Below, one piece after another: positions 28,128 to 36,596 of a DNA stretch of 64,000 bases. Both the position numbers and the translations under genes were made by a program. Within the stretch, counting starts at the first letter, position 1. Each line of letters begins with the position of its first letter. Origin of the DNA: Demequina silvatica (GTDB lineage Bacteria > Actinomycetota > Actinomycetes > Actinomycetales > Demequinaceae); assembly GCF_000971215.1 (NCBI RefSeq), contig NZ_BBMA01000002.1:1-64000 (forward strand). The letters are read 5' to 3'. The notes under the pieces were generated by a model. The model saw nothing but the letters and a program-made list of their open reading frames with translations. It was not told where the DNA came from and ran no database searches.

Positions 28128-31100
28128 CGGCGCACCGCCAGGTAGCGGCGGTCGTGGAGGGGCACCATCCCGATCATGGCCCAGGCCACCAGGATCGCGG
28201 ACGCCCACCACCACACGCGGTACGAGCGGTCCTCGTACCGGTACGCGACCCTCTCCGCGCCCTCCGGGACCTCGAAGGCGGCCCTGCCGTGCGCATCGTC
28301 CACGGCTGCGAGCGTGGCGCCGTCCGCCGTCGCGACCCAGCCGGGGTCCGCGTCGGCGGCGATCACGAGCGTGCCGCCGCCGTCGACGGGTCCGGTTCCC
28401 GACCACGAGTCCGAGTCGAGCGCGGTCACGGCGTCGCCGTCCTCGACCCACGCGCGCGAGACGGGCACGTCGGAGCCGGGGCGCGAGACGCGGTAGCTGG
28501 TGCCCACGTCGCTCGCGCCGATCAGCCGGAGCACGGGCAGCTGGGACAGCGAGCTGGCGATCATGTCGGAGCCGGGGGCGGCGACCACCACGCCGATGCC
28601 CCAGTCGGCGAGCTGCTGGTCGGCATCGGCACCCGCGCCCGCGAGCGCCGCGACCGTCTCCGCGAGGGCGTCGGTGGTGACGGGCGAGGTGCCGGCGCGG
28701 ACCAGGGGGACCCCGGCGGCATCCGTCTGCGCGCGGCCCGCGAGGACCGTGGTCCCGTCGCCCTCGAGCACCGTGTAGTCCACGCCGTCCTCCGTGTCCG
28801 TCAGCACCAGCACGCGCTGCCGGGTCTCGAGCCGCTGCTCGAGGTTCGCGACCAGCGGCAGCGCCTCGGTGGACGCGGGGTGCACGTCGCCGCGCTCGGC
28901 GCGCCCGGGCCACGCCTCGACCACCACGGTCGCGACGATCACGCCGGCCATGAGGGTGACGGCGATGGGGGCGAGCAGGCGGATGGCCGAGCGGGTGCGG
29001 CCCTCGCCGGCGAGCCACAGGCCGGACGATGCGGCGGCGGCGGCGCCGATCAGGCCGGCGGCGACCAGGGACGTGCCGGGCCCCGCGAAGCCGTTCGCGG
29101 AGGCCTCCGCGTACCCGCTCGAGGGGACCACCACGGCGGCCTGGGCCGCGGCGGCGGTGCCCACGCCGAGCGCCGCGACCAGCAGGCCCCCCGCGACGGC
29201 CCACGGGGCGCGGCCCGAGGCGACGGCGACCACCACGGCGGCGACCAGGCCGAGCCCGATCGCGCCCACCACCACGGTGCCGGGCAGCCCGGGCAGGCCG
29301 GGCGCGCCGCGCGAGTGGTCGGTGAGGCCGAGCACCAGGCGCCACGGCTCCACCACGCCCGAGGCGAGGGCGGGGCCGTTCTCGCGGGCGAGGATCGCCC
29401 AGGCCTCGCGGCTGACGGGACCTGCCTGCCACGCGGCGACCAGCCCCGGGCCGGAGACCACGAGCGCGGGGATCGCGGCGGTCCACACGCGCCACCGCGC
29501 GCCTCCGGCGAAGGCGCCCGCCACGGCCACGGCCGCGACCAGGGGCAGCAGCAGGACGGGTGCGGCGGCGACGATGATCGCCAGCGAGAACGCGGCGCCC
29601 ATCGCGGCGCTCGGCGAGGGCAGGCGGCGCGCGGGGAACTCCTCGCCCCCGCCCACGGCCTCGCCGCGATGCCAGCCGGCCGCGCGCGCCAGCCCCATCG
29701 CGAACCACGGCAGCATGAGGTGCGCGATCACGGGACCAACGCGACCGTCGGAGATCGCCTGGAGGTGCAGCGGCCACAGCCCGTAGGCGAGCGCCCCGAG
29801 CCCGCGCGCCCACACGGACCGCGTGGCGGCGCCGAGGGCGAACCACGCGGACACCGCCGCGAGCGCGACGCCGAGGCCCAGCAGCAGCCCGATCCAGACG
29901 CGGGTGCCGCCCGGCAGCGCGGCGGCAGGCAGCAGCAGCGCGCTGAACGCCCCGTCGAGCGAGGCCGATCCGAACCCGACGGCGCTCCAGCCCGACCAGG
30001 TCCGCTCCCACAGCTCGGCGAGCGGGGTGTCCGTCACGCCGAGCGCCTCGCCGGTGAGCATGCGCCCGGACGCGAGCGCGGTGAGCCACGTGCCGTGCAG
30101 CGCGATCGACGCCGCGACCGCCAGGACGGTCACCACGGCCGCCCCGGCGCGACGCCGGACGGCCGCGTCGGCGAGCTCGGCGCGCACCACGTCCGAGGGC
30201 GCCGACTGCGCGCGCCACCGGTCGTATGCGCGCAGCTCGCGCGAGCGGATGGTCGACAGCACCGTGCGGGTGCCCACCAGGAACGGGGCCACGGCTGAGC
30301 GCGGGCGGGTCGAGCCGCGCCGGATCCGCGCCCGGATCGCGGGGACGCGGGGCAGCCGCGCGAGCAGGCGCCACGGCACGGCGAGGTCGGCGCCGACCAT
30401 CCGCGACTCGTTCTGCGCGATCCGGAGCACCGCGCGGGTGGCGGCCGAGAGGAAGGACCACAGCACCAGCAGCGGGATGGCGAGGACGGGCGCGGGCGCC
30501 CAGGCGACGGCGTGGACCCACTCGCCGGTGCGGCGCTGGCCGTAGGTCGAGTCGGCGCCGCGCGAGGATCCCGCGCGCACGCCGCGCAGCCCGTCCTGGG
30601 CGTGGCGCACGCGGGCGACGGGCACGATCACCACGTCGTGGCCCGCGCGCCAGGCGCGGCGGCAGAAGTGCAGGCTGTCGCCGTAGCCGCGGTAGGCGGG
30701 CTCGAGCCCGTCGAGCTCCTCCCACACCTGACGGCGCACCAGGGCGCCGGCGAGGGACGCGGCGAGGACGTCCTCGCGCTCGTCGTACTGGCCCTGGTTG
30801 ATGTCGTCCTCGTCGACCAGGTCGATGCGGCGCGCGCCCACGCGGGTGGTGGTGACGCCCAGGCTCACGAGCCGCGTCACGTCGTCCCATCGGACGTGCG
30901 CGGGGGCGATCACGCCCGCGGCCGTGCGCTTCTTCGCGGTCGCCACGAGCTGCGCGAGCACGGTGGGCAGCGGCGCGGTGTCGTCGTGGAGGAGCCACAG
31001 GAGCTCTCCGTCCTCGGCGGGATGCTCCGCGAGGACCCGGTCCACGCCCTCGGCGTAGGAGCGTCCGCCCTCGTGGCGCAGGATCGCGAGCTGCTCCGGC

Positions 31101-31252
31101 GCGTCGGGGAGCTCCGCGCCATCGGGGAGCACCACGTGGACGGCGTCGGGGCGCACGGTCTGATCGCCGATCGCGGTCAGGACCTCGGACAGGCGCTCCG
31201 AGCGACCGTCCGACACCACGATCGCGCGCACCCACGGGCGCGCAGGACTCAT
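28124..31252 (-). CDS. Large membrane-bound family 2 glycosyltransferase
   Basis: A 1042-aa protein. Residues 5-240 form a GT2 catalytic domain (WVRAIVVSDGRSERLSEVL; LLWLLHDDTAPLP containing an acidic HDD at about 90; INQGQYDEREDVLAASLAGA). Then about ten to twelve transmembrane helices span 260-740, and a C-terminal extracellular domain ends with a last helix near 1015. It probably builds or transfers a cell-surface glycan. In mycobacteria the equivalent neighbourhood holds wbbL1 (rhamnosyltransferase), but this protein is far longer and not an orthologue by length. whiB2 lies just upstream on the same strand; DUF5719 is coupled downstream. Confidence 0.87.
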   Translation of the reverse strand: MSPARPWVRAIVVSDGRSERLSEVLTAIGDQTVRPDAVHVVLPDGAELPDAPEQLAILRHEGGRSYAEGVDRVLAEHPAEDGELLWLLHDDTAPLPTVLAQLVATAKKRTAAGVIAPAHVRWDDVTRLVSLGVTTTRVGARRIDLVDEDDINQGQYDEREDVLAASLAGALVRRQVWEELDGLEPAYRGYGDSLHFCRRAWRAGHDVVIVPVARVRHAQDGLRGVRAGSSRGADSTYGQRRTGEWVHAVAWAPAPVLAIPLLVLWSFLSAATRAVLRIAQNESRMVGADLAVPWRLLARLPRVPAIRARIRRGSTRPRSAVAPFLVGTRTVLSTIRSRELRAYDRWRAQSAPSDVVRAELADAAVRRRAGAAVVTVLAVAASIALHGTWLTALASGRMLTGEALGVTDTPLAELWERTWSGWSAVGFGSASLDGAFSALLLPAAALPGGTRVWIGLLLGLGVALAAVSAWFALGAATRSVWARGLGALAYGLWPLHLQAISDGRVGPVIAHLMLPWFAMGLARAAGWHRGEAVGGGEEFPARRLPSPSAAMGAAFSLAIIVAAAPVLLLPLVAAVAVAGAFAGGARWRVWTAAIPALVVSGPGLVAAWQAGPVSREAWAILARENGPALASGVVEPWRLVLGLTDHSRGAPGLPGLPGTVVVGAIGLGLVAAVVVAVASGRAPWAVAGGLLVAALGVGTAAAAQAAVVVPSSGYAEASANGFAGPGTSLVAAGLIGAAAAASSGLWLAGEGRTRSAIRLLAPIAVTLMAGVIVATVVVEAWPGRAERGDVHPASTEALPLVANLEQRLETRQRVLVLTDTEDGVDYTVLEGDGTTVLAGRAQTDAAGVPLVRAGTSPVTTDALAETVAALAGAGADADQQLADWGIGVVVAAPGSDMIASSLSQLPVLRLIGASDVGTSYRVSRPGSDVPVSRAWVEDGDAVTALDSDSWSGTGPVDGGGTLVIAADADPGWVATADGATLAAVDDAHGRAAFEVPEGAERVAYRYEDRSYRVWWWASAILVAWAMIGMVPLHDRRYLAVRR

Positions 31253-31276
31253 CGTGCTCCCACGCAGGTTGTCCGG

Positions 31277-31597
31277 CTAGACCGCTCGCCGCTTGAGCTT
31301 GCGGCGCTCACGCTCCGACAGCCCACCCCAGATCCCGAAACGCTCGTCGTTCGCCAGCGCGTAGTCGAGGCACTCGGAGCGCACGTCGCACGACGAGCAC
31401 ACCTTCTTGGCCTCACGCGTGGAACCGCCCTTCTCAGGGAAGAACGCCTCGGGGTCGGTCTGGGCGCACAGCGCGCGCTCCTGCCATGCCAGCGGGCCGT
31501 CATCCTCGACCTCGCTGAAGATGTCCACCACCGACGCCAATGTCGAGGCGGGCTTTCCTGCGTCAGAAGGCACTGTGCCGTCGTAGATATTCCACAC
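31277..31597 (-). CDS. whiB2: WhiB2/WhmD-type iron-sulfur regulator
   Basis: A 106-aa WhiB protein. Iron-sulfur ligands C44, C67, C70 and C76; the GIWGG turn at 88-92; and a basic C-terminal tail RERRKLKRRAV. AWQERALCAQTDPEAFFPEK is the signature of the WhiB2/WhmD branch, which controls septation and division genes. The GTG at 31597 follows a GGAGGAGGGG ribosome-binding site. It is divergent from the first LCP gene, sharing a 213-base control region with an inverted repeat. Gene symbol is by family branch, not by experiment. Confidence 0.92.
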   Translation of the reverse strand: MWNIYDGTVPSDAGKPASTLASVVDIFSEVEDDGPLAWQERALCAQTDPEAFFPEKGGSTREAKKVCSSCDVRSECLDYALANDERFGIWGGLSERERRKLKRRAV

Positions 31598-31646
31598 GGG
31601 CCCCTCCTCCGATCGCGACGGGGAGCTGTCGCGCCCTCCGTCACAT

Positions 31647-31668
31647 GGAATTACAGTCGTGTAATCCC
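31647..31668. promoter_or_regulatory. Inverted repeat between whiB2 and the first LCP gene
   Basis: GGAATTACA and TGTAATCCC flank the four bases GTCG; 8 of 9 positions pair. It stands out as AT-rich in this genome and lies about 50 bases upstream of the whiB2 start, in the divergent control region. A second TGGAATT occurs near 31701. Candidate operator for one or both genes. Confidence 0.45.
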
Positions 31669-31755
31669 TTCCAGTCAAGTCGAATCGTGATATTCGGCGT
31701 ATGGAATTCCTCACCCTCGCGACACGCCCGGGGACGCGTCGCGCTAGGTGCGCCG

Positions 31756-31767
31756 CGCATCGTCCCC
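31756..31767 (-). repeat. Dispersed motif core, intergenic copy
   Basis: CGCATCGTCCCC, exact core in reverse orientation. It overlaps the -35 region expected from the TACACT box at 31781-31786. Confidence 0.6.
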
Positions 31768-31780
31768 CTGCACGCCCGCC

Positions 31781-31786
31781 TACACT
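31781..31786 (+). promoter_or_regulatory. Candidate -10 box of the first LCP gene
   Basis: TACACT lies 24 bases before the ATG at 31811, leaving a short leader that contains the GGAGGGGG ribosome-binding site. No clear -35. Confidence 0.4.
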
Positions 31787-31810
31787 GCGAGGCATACCGG
31801 AGGGGGCAGC

Positions 31811-33028
31811 ATGGCCGAGACCACCGCGGTGGCGCCGCGCCACGCCCGCCCCGCGCTCGCGCGCCGGATCGGGACCGTGGTGGCCAGCACCGTGGCGGCG
31901 GTCGCCGGCTACGCGCTCGTCTACTCCACCGCCGTGGCAGGCGAGGTCACCGCGACCCTGCAGGAGAACGCGCAGAACGTCGACAGCCTGGTGGGCGAGG
32001 AGTCCGCGCGGCCGGAGAAGCCCAAGCCCTCGGACCCGAACGCCGGCGAGCCGCTCAACATCCTGCTGATGGGCTCGGACGTGCGCGACGGCGACAACGG
32101 CACCGTGGGCGGCGGCGCGGACATCGGCGGCATGCGCAACGACACCACGATGCTCGCGCACATCTCCGGCGACCGGAGCCGCATCGAGGTGATCTCGATC
32201 CCGCGCGACGCGCAGGTCGAGATCCCCGAGTGCACGTACCTCGACGGCAGCACCATCGCGGGCGGCTACGGCGACTTCAACATCGCGTTCTCGAACGGCG
32301 GCGCGAACGGCAAGGCCGCCGAGGCCGCGGCGTGCACCATCAGGACCGTCGAGCAGATGTCGGACGTCCGGATCGACCACTACGCGGTGGTCGACTTCAC
32401 CGGCTTCATCGACATGGTGGACGCGCTCGGCGGGGTGCCCATGTGCATCACCGAGCGGATCGTCTCCGACAAGGCCCACCTCGAGCTCGAGGCCGGGCCC
32501 CAGGTGCTCGACGGCGAGACCGCCCTCGCGTACGCGCGACTGCGCACTGCGGAGGAGGGGGACGTGTCCGGCTCCGACCTGCAGCGCATCACGCGCCAGC
32601 AGCAGCTGCTCGAGCAGGTCGCAGAGACCGTGCTGTCGAAGAACATCCTCACCAACGTGGGCCAACTCACACGGTTCCTGCGCGCGATGGCCGAGTCGCT
32701 CACCATGGACGAGGAGCTCGCGGACACGTCCTACCTGATCGGGCTGGGCTACAGCCTGCGCGGCCTGCGCACCGACGACATCACCTTCGCGACGGTCCCG
32801 TGGGAGTACACCGAGGACTTCCTCAACGTGGAGCTCCTGCCCGAGGCGGAGGACATGTGGGACGATATCCGCGACGACCAACCGATCTCCGTGAACGAAT
32901 CGGACGACGCGAGCTCCGCCTGGGATGACGGCAAGAAGGACACCTCCTCCGCCAAGCCGTCGTCGTCGGCGACGTCCAGCGAGTCCGCCGACACCACCGT
33001 CGATGACCTCCTGCAGGAATGCAGGTGA
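31811..33028 (+). CDS. LCP (LytR-CpsA-Psr) family cell-wall ligase, copy 1
   Basis: A 405-aa protein. Membrane anchor at about 20-42; LCP catalytic domain about 80-300 with LNILLMGSDVRDGDN, the Arg/Asp substrate pocket in RNDTTMLAHI and ISIPRDAQVEIP, and DHYAVVDFTGFIDMVDALGG; Ser-rich C-terminal tail. LCP enzymes transfer undecaprenyl-phosphate-linked polymers to peptidoglycan. The ATG was chosen over an upstream one because GGAGGGGG precedes it at six bases. It is followed 91 bases later by a close paralogue. Confidence 0.92.
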   Translation: MAETTAVAPRHARPALARRIGTVVASTVAAVAGYALVYSTAVAGEVTATLQENAQNVDSLVGEESARPEKPKPSDPNAGEPLNILLMGSDVRDGDNGTVGGGADIGGMRNDTTMLAHISGDRSRIEVISIPRDAQVEIPECTYLDGSTIAGGYGDFNIAFSNGGANGKAAEAAACTIRTVEQMSDVRIDHYAVVDFTGFIDMVDALGGVPMCITERIVSDKAHLELEAGPQVLDGETALAYARLRTAEEGDVSGSDLQRITRQQQLLEQVAETVLSKNILTNVGQLTRFLRAMAESLTMDEELADTSYLIGLGYSLRGLRTDDITFATVPWEYTEDFLNVELLPEAEDMWDDIRDDQPISVNESDDASSAWDDGKKDTSSAKPSSSATSSESADTTVDDLLQECR

Positions 33029-33119
33029 CGGGGCGTGCCGGAACTCTCGGGCGCGGGTGCACGTTGAGTCGCCAGCCATCCCGCCCATGCGTGCCCCCAC
33101 GCCGAGCCCAGGAGCATGA

Positions 33120-34391
33120 ATGACCGTCGAGGTCTCGGACCACCGCCGTCGCGGACGCCTCCGCCACGCGACCCGCGTCCCCACGCACCGTGTGCTCGCC
33201 GCCGTGCTCGGCACCATCGCGGCTGTCGCCGGCTTCGGTCTGGTGTTCGTGGAGACCAGCCTCAACCTGGCCGACGACCAGTTCGACAAGCAGGACATCT
33301 CCGCGCTGCTGCCCGAGGTGACGCCCTCCGCGGAGCCGTCGCCCACCTCGACCGACCCGGAGGACCTGTCCGCGGGCAAGGCGCTCAACATCCTGCTCAT
33401 GGGCTCCGACTCGCGCACCGGCGAGGACAACCAGGAGCTCGGCAAGGGTGACGTCAGCGGCATGCGCAACGACACCACGATGATCCTGCACATCTCCGCG
33501 GACCGGCAGCGCATCGAGACGCTGTCCATCCCCCGTGACTCCCGGGTCGCGATCTCCGACTGCAAGATGCTCGACGGCTCCACCGTGTACGGCTGGACCG
33601 GCAAGTTCAACATCGCGTTCTCCAACGGCGGCCAGAACGGCAACATCGCCGAGGCGGCGGCGTGCGTCGCGACCACCATCTACGACCTCACGGGCCTCAT
33701 GATCGACCACTACGCCGTGATCGACTTCTCGGGCTTCGTCGACATGGTCGATGCCCTCGACGGCGTGCCGATGTGCATCACCGAGGACGTCTACTCCCCC
33801 AAGGCCCACCTCGAGCTCGAGGCGGGCGCGCAGGTGCTCGACGGCACCACGGCGCTCGCGTGGGCTCGCGCCCGCACCGGCTACGGCCTGGGCGACGGCA
33901 CCGACCTCATGCGCATCGAGCGCCAGCAGGAGCTGCTCACCAACATGGCGCGCAAGGCGCTGGGCCTCAACCTGCTGACGGACGCCAAGAAGGGCACCGC
34001 GTTCATCAACGCCCTCGCGAAGTCCATGACCATGGACCCCGACCTCGCGGACTCCCGCTACCTGCTCGGCCTCGCGTGGAGCCTGCGCAACTTCGACACC
34101 GACAACCTGTACATGGCGACCGTGCCGTGGCAGTACGCGGGCGACTCGAGCGGCGACGTCCTGTGGACCGAGCCGGACGCGACCGCGGCCTTCGACGCGC
34201 TCGAGAACGACGAGTCGCTGCAGGCGCTCCTCGAGCCCGAGACCGTCGAATCCACGGACGAGGGCACCGGCACGGGCGGCAAGAAGAACGGCGGCAAGAA
34301 GAACTCGTCGGCGAGCCCCTCGCCGAGCGCATCCGTCACGCCCGAGCGAGAGACCCAGCAGCAGATCCTCGCGGACTGCATCATCCCCTGA
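33120..34391 (+). CDS. LCP family cell-wall ligase, copy 2
   Basis: A 423-aa protein with the same build as its neighbour: membrane anchor about 25-47, LCP domain about 88-310 (LNILLMGSDSRTGEDN; RNDTTMILHISADRQRIE; LSIPRDSRVAISDC; IDHYAVIDFSGFVDMVDALD), and a Lys/Gly/Ser-rich tail ending near the conserved ILADC. Long runs such as KAHLELEAG are shared exactly with copy 1, showing a tandem duplication. AGGAG lies five bases before the ATG. Two bases after the stop begins a perfect dispersed-motif copy. Confidence 0.92.
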   Translation: MTVEVSDHRRRGRLRHATRVPTHRVLAAVLGTIAAVAGFGLVFVETSLNLADDQFDKQDISALLPEVTPSAEPSPTSTDPEDLSAGKALNILLMGSDSRTGEDNQELGKGDVSGMRNDTTMILHISADRQRIETLSIPRDSRVAISDCKMLDGSTVYGWTGKFNIAFSNGGQNGNIAEAAACVATTIYDLTGLMIDHYAVIDFSGFVDMVDALDGVPMCITEDVYSPKAHLELEAGAQVLDGTTALAWARARTGYGLGDGTDLMRIERQQELLTNMARKALGLNLLTDAKKGTAFINALAKSMTMDPDLADSRYLLGLAWSLRNFDTDNLYMATVPWQYAGDSSGDVLWTEPDATAAFDALENDESLQALLEPETVESTDEGTGTGGKKNGGKKNSSASPSPSASVTPERETQQQILADCIIP

Positions 34392-34392
34392 C

Positions 34393-34412
34393 GGGGACGA
34401 TGCGGCGGCCGG
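34393..34412 (+). repeat. Dispersed 20-bp motif, perfect copy filling an intergenic gap
   Basis: GGGGACGATGCGGCGGCCGG. It occupies all but one base of the 21-base gap between the LCP stop and the convergent purE stop. Identical to the copy inside the ComF gene. Confidence 0.75.
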
Positions 34413-34913
34413 CTACGCCTTCCGCAGCGCCTCGCCCTTGGCGTAGGCCAGGTCGCGCAGCTCCTCCTGGAACGCACGCATGCGCTCGCGGAGGGCGGCC
34501 GCCTCCTCGCCCGCACCGGCGCCCAGGATCCGGGCGGCCAGCAGGCCGGCGTTGCGCGCCCCGCCGATCGACACGGTGGCGACGGGCACGCCCGCAGGCA
34601 TCTGCACGATCGACAGCAGCGAGTCCATCCCGTCGAGGTGCTTGAGCGGCACGGGCACCCCGATCACGGGCAGCGTCGTGACGGACGCCAGCATGCCCGG
34701 CAGGTGCGCGGCGCCGCCGGCCCCGGCGATGATGACGGACAACCCGCGCGACTCGGCCTCGCGGCCGTACGAGATCATCTGCTCCGGCATGCGGTGCGCG
34801 GACACCACGTCCTTCTCGTAGGAGATGCCGAACTCGTCGAGCGCCTCCCCCGCGGCCTTCATGGTCGGCCAGTCGGAGTCCGACCCCATCACGATCCCCA
34901 CCCGCACGCTCAT
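34413..34913 (-). CDS. purE: N5-carboxyaminoimidazole ribonucleotide mutase
   Basis: A 166-aa class I PurE. Active-site loops GSDSDWPTM at 10-18 and SAHRMPEQM at 38-46 with H40, plus [11 protein letters not shown] near 70. It converts N5-CAIR, made by PurK, to CAIR in purine synthesis. The ATG overlaps the purK TGA (ATGA), so the two are translationally coupled. Full length. Confidence 0.96.
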   Translation of the reverse strand: MSVRVGIVMGSDSDWPTMKAAGEALDEFGISYEKDVVSAHRMPEQMISYGREAESRGLSVIIAGAGGAAHLPGMLASVTTLPVIGVPVPLKHLDGMDSLLSIVQMPAGVPVATVSIGGARNAGLLAARILGAGAGEEAAALRERMRAFQEELRDLAYAKGEALRKA

Positions 34914-36052
34914 GCGGCACCTCCGTCTCGAACGATCGCCGCGGCGGCCACGGCCCTCGTGTATGCCTCGTCCCGCGTGGCCGCGGACACGTTCACGTGA
35001 CCCACCTTCCGGCCGGCGCGCACGCCCTTGCCGTACAGCTGGATCTTGGCCCCCGCATCGTCCACCTCGGCGAGCGCGTCGGTGAGGGTGCCGCGCGCCC
35101 CGCCCAGCACGTTCGCCATCACGGTCCACGGCGCGGTGGCCGCGGTGCCGCCCAGCGGCACGTCGAGCACGGCCCGCAGGTGCTGCTCGAACTGGCTGGT
35201 GACGGCGCCGTCGATGGTCCAGTGGCCGGAGTTGTGGGGCCGCATCGCGAGCTCGTTGACCAGGATGCGGTCGCCCGCGAGGAACAGCTCCACGGCGAGC
35301 ACGCCGGTGACGTCGAGACCGGACGCGACGGTCTCCGCGATCCGCGACGCCTCGGCGGCGAGCGCGTCGGACAGGTCGGGCGCCGGGGCGATCACCTCGG
35401 AGCACACGCCGGCGCGCTGGATCGACTCGACGGTGGGCCACGCGCGCATCTCGCCGGACGGGCGCCGCGCGATGAGCACCGCGAGCTCGCGGTCGAACGG
35501 CACCTTCTCCTCGAGCAGGACGCGCGGGCCGCCGTCGGCGGCGGCGCGCAGCCAGTCGGTGGCGTCCGCGGGCGACGTGATGACACGCACGCCCTTGCCG
35601 TCGTAGCCGCCGCGCGCGGTCTTGAGCACGCCCGTGCCGCCGTGGACCGCGAGGAAGTCCTCGACGTCCGCCTCGGTCTCGACGTGGCGCCACGCGGGGT
35701 TGGGCAGCCCGAGCGCGTCCATGCGGGTGCGCATCTCGATCTTGTCCTGCGCGAACAGCAGCGCGTGGAGGCCCGGGCGGGCGGGCACCCCGGCGGCAGC
35801 GGCGGCATCGAACACGTCCGCGGGGATGTGCTCGTGCTCCCAGGTGAGGGCGTCGGGACGCGGGTGCGCGAGCAGGCGCGCGACCGCGTCGGGATCGGTG
35901 GGCAGGCCCACCACGGTCTGGTGGGCGGGCAGGGCGGCGGCGGCCTCGTGCGACTCGACGAGCACGCGCAGCGTGATGCCCAGAGCGGTGGCGGGCCCGG
36001 CCATCATGCGCGCGAGCTGGCCACCGCCGACGACGGCGACGATCGGGGTCAT
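34910..36052 (-). CDS. purK: 5-(carboxyamino)imidazole ribonucleotide synthase
   Basis: A 380-aa ATP-grasp enzyme. N-terminal [17 protein letters not shown], the ATP-grasp lysine segment [17 protein letters not shown] near 140-156, [16 protein letters not shown] near 180 and [20 protein letters not shown] near 265-284 are all present. It carboxylates AIR with ATP and bicarbonate to N5-CAIR. A partial dispersed-motif copy encodes EVDDAGAKI near the C terminus (35054-35063, opposite strand). Coupled to purE; divergent from GtrA with 34 bases between. Confidence 0.96.
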   Translation of the reverse strand: MTPIVAVVGGGQLARMMAGPATALGITLRVLVESHEAAAALPAHQTVVGLPTDPDAVARLLAHPRPDALTWEHEHIPADVFDAAAAAGVPARPGLHALLFAQDKIEMRTRMDALGLPNPAWRHVETEADVEDFLAVHGGTGVLKTARGGYDGKGVRVITSPADATDWLRAAADGGPRVLLEEKVPFDRELAVLIARRPSGEMRAWPTVESIQRAGVCSEVIAPAPDLSDALAAEASRIAETVASGLDVTGVLAVELFLAGDRILVNELAMRPHNSGHWTIDGAVTSQFEQHLRAVLDVPLGGTAATAPWTVMANVLGGARGTLTDALAEVDDAGAKIQLYGKGVRAGRKVGHVNVSAATRDEAYTRAVAAAAIVRDGGAA

Positions 36053-36072
36053 GGCACCAAACTACCGGGGGC

Positions 36073-36078
36073 TAGGCT
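36073..36078 (+). promoter_or_regulatory. Candidate -10 box of a leaderless GtrA gene
   Basis: TAGGCT ends eight bases before the GTG at 36087, with no ribosome-binding site in between. This supports that GTG over the ATG at 36051. Confidence 0.4.
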
Positions 36079-36086
36079 CGTCCCTC

Positions 36087-36596
36087 GTGACCGTCCTCCT
36101 GCGCTGGGTCCGCGAGCGTGCCGGCGAGCTCACCCGCTTCGGGATCGTGGGCCTCGCGGGCGTGGTCGTGAACCTCGGCGTGTTCAACCTGCTGCGGCTC
36201 GGCCCGCTCGCGCCCGACGCCGAGGTCGCGGGCGACGACGACCGCGTGGTGACCGCCAAGATCATCGCGACGCTGGTGTCGATCCTGTTCGCCTGGGTCG
36301 CCCACCGCGAGTGGACGTACCGCGGCAGGCGCCGCCACCGCCCCGCACGCGAGCTGGTGATGTTCGGCCTGGTCAACGGCGCGGCCCTGGTGGTCGAGGC
36401 CGGCACGCTCTACGTCTCGCACCACTGGTGGGGGCTCACCAGCGTGCTCGCGGACAACGTGTTCTCCCTGGTCGGGATCGGGCTGGGCACGGTCACGCGC
36501 TACATCGGGTACTCGCTGCTGGTGTTCGACGCGCCGGGGGACGATGCGCCGGTCGCCCGGGCGGACGAGCCGGGGGACGCGGGAGGGGCCCGGTAG
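36087..36596 (+). CDS. GtrA-family membrane protein
   Basis: A 169-aa protein with four transmembrane helices (about 16-36, 52-72, 90-110, 118-138). The GtrA pattern RFGIVGLAGVVVNLGVFNLL and WVAHREWTYRG is clear. GtrA-type proteins are thought to flip polyprenyl-linked sugars for surface glycan modification. A dispersed-motif copy encodes GDDAP in the C-terminal tail (36537-36548), outside the membrane core. Its stop codon abuts the convergent histidine-kinase stop with no base between. Fits the glycan theme of the region. Confidence 0.88.
   Translation: MTVLLRWVRERAGELTRFGIVGLAGVVVNLGVFNLLRLGPLAPDAEVAGDDDRVVTAKIIATLVSILFAWVAHREWTYRGRRRHRPARELVMFGLVNGAALVVEAGTLYVSHHWWGLTSVLADNVFSLVGIGLGTVTRYIGYSLLVFDAPGDDAPVARADEPGDAGGAR
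36537..36548 (+). repeat. Dispersed motif core in the GtrA C-terminal tail
   Basis: GGGGACGATGCG, exact core, read as GDDA in frame. Flank CCGGTCGC departs from the full consensus. Confidence 0.6.
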
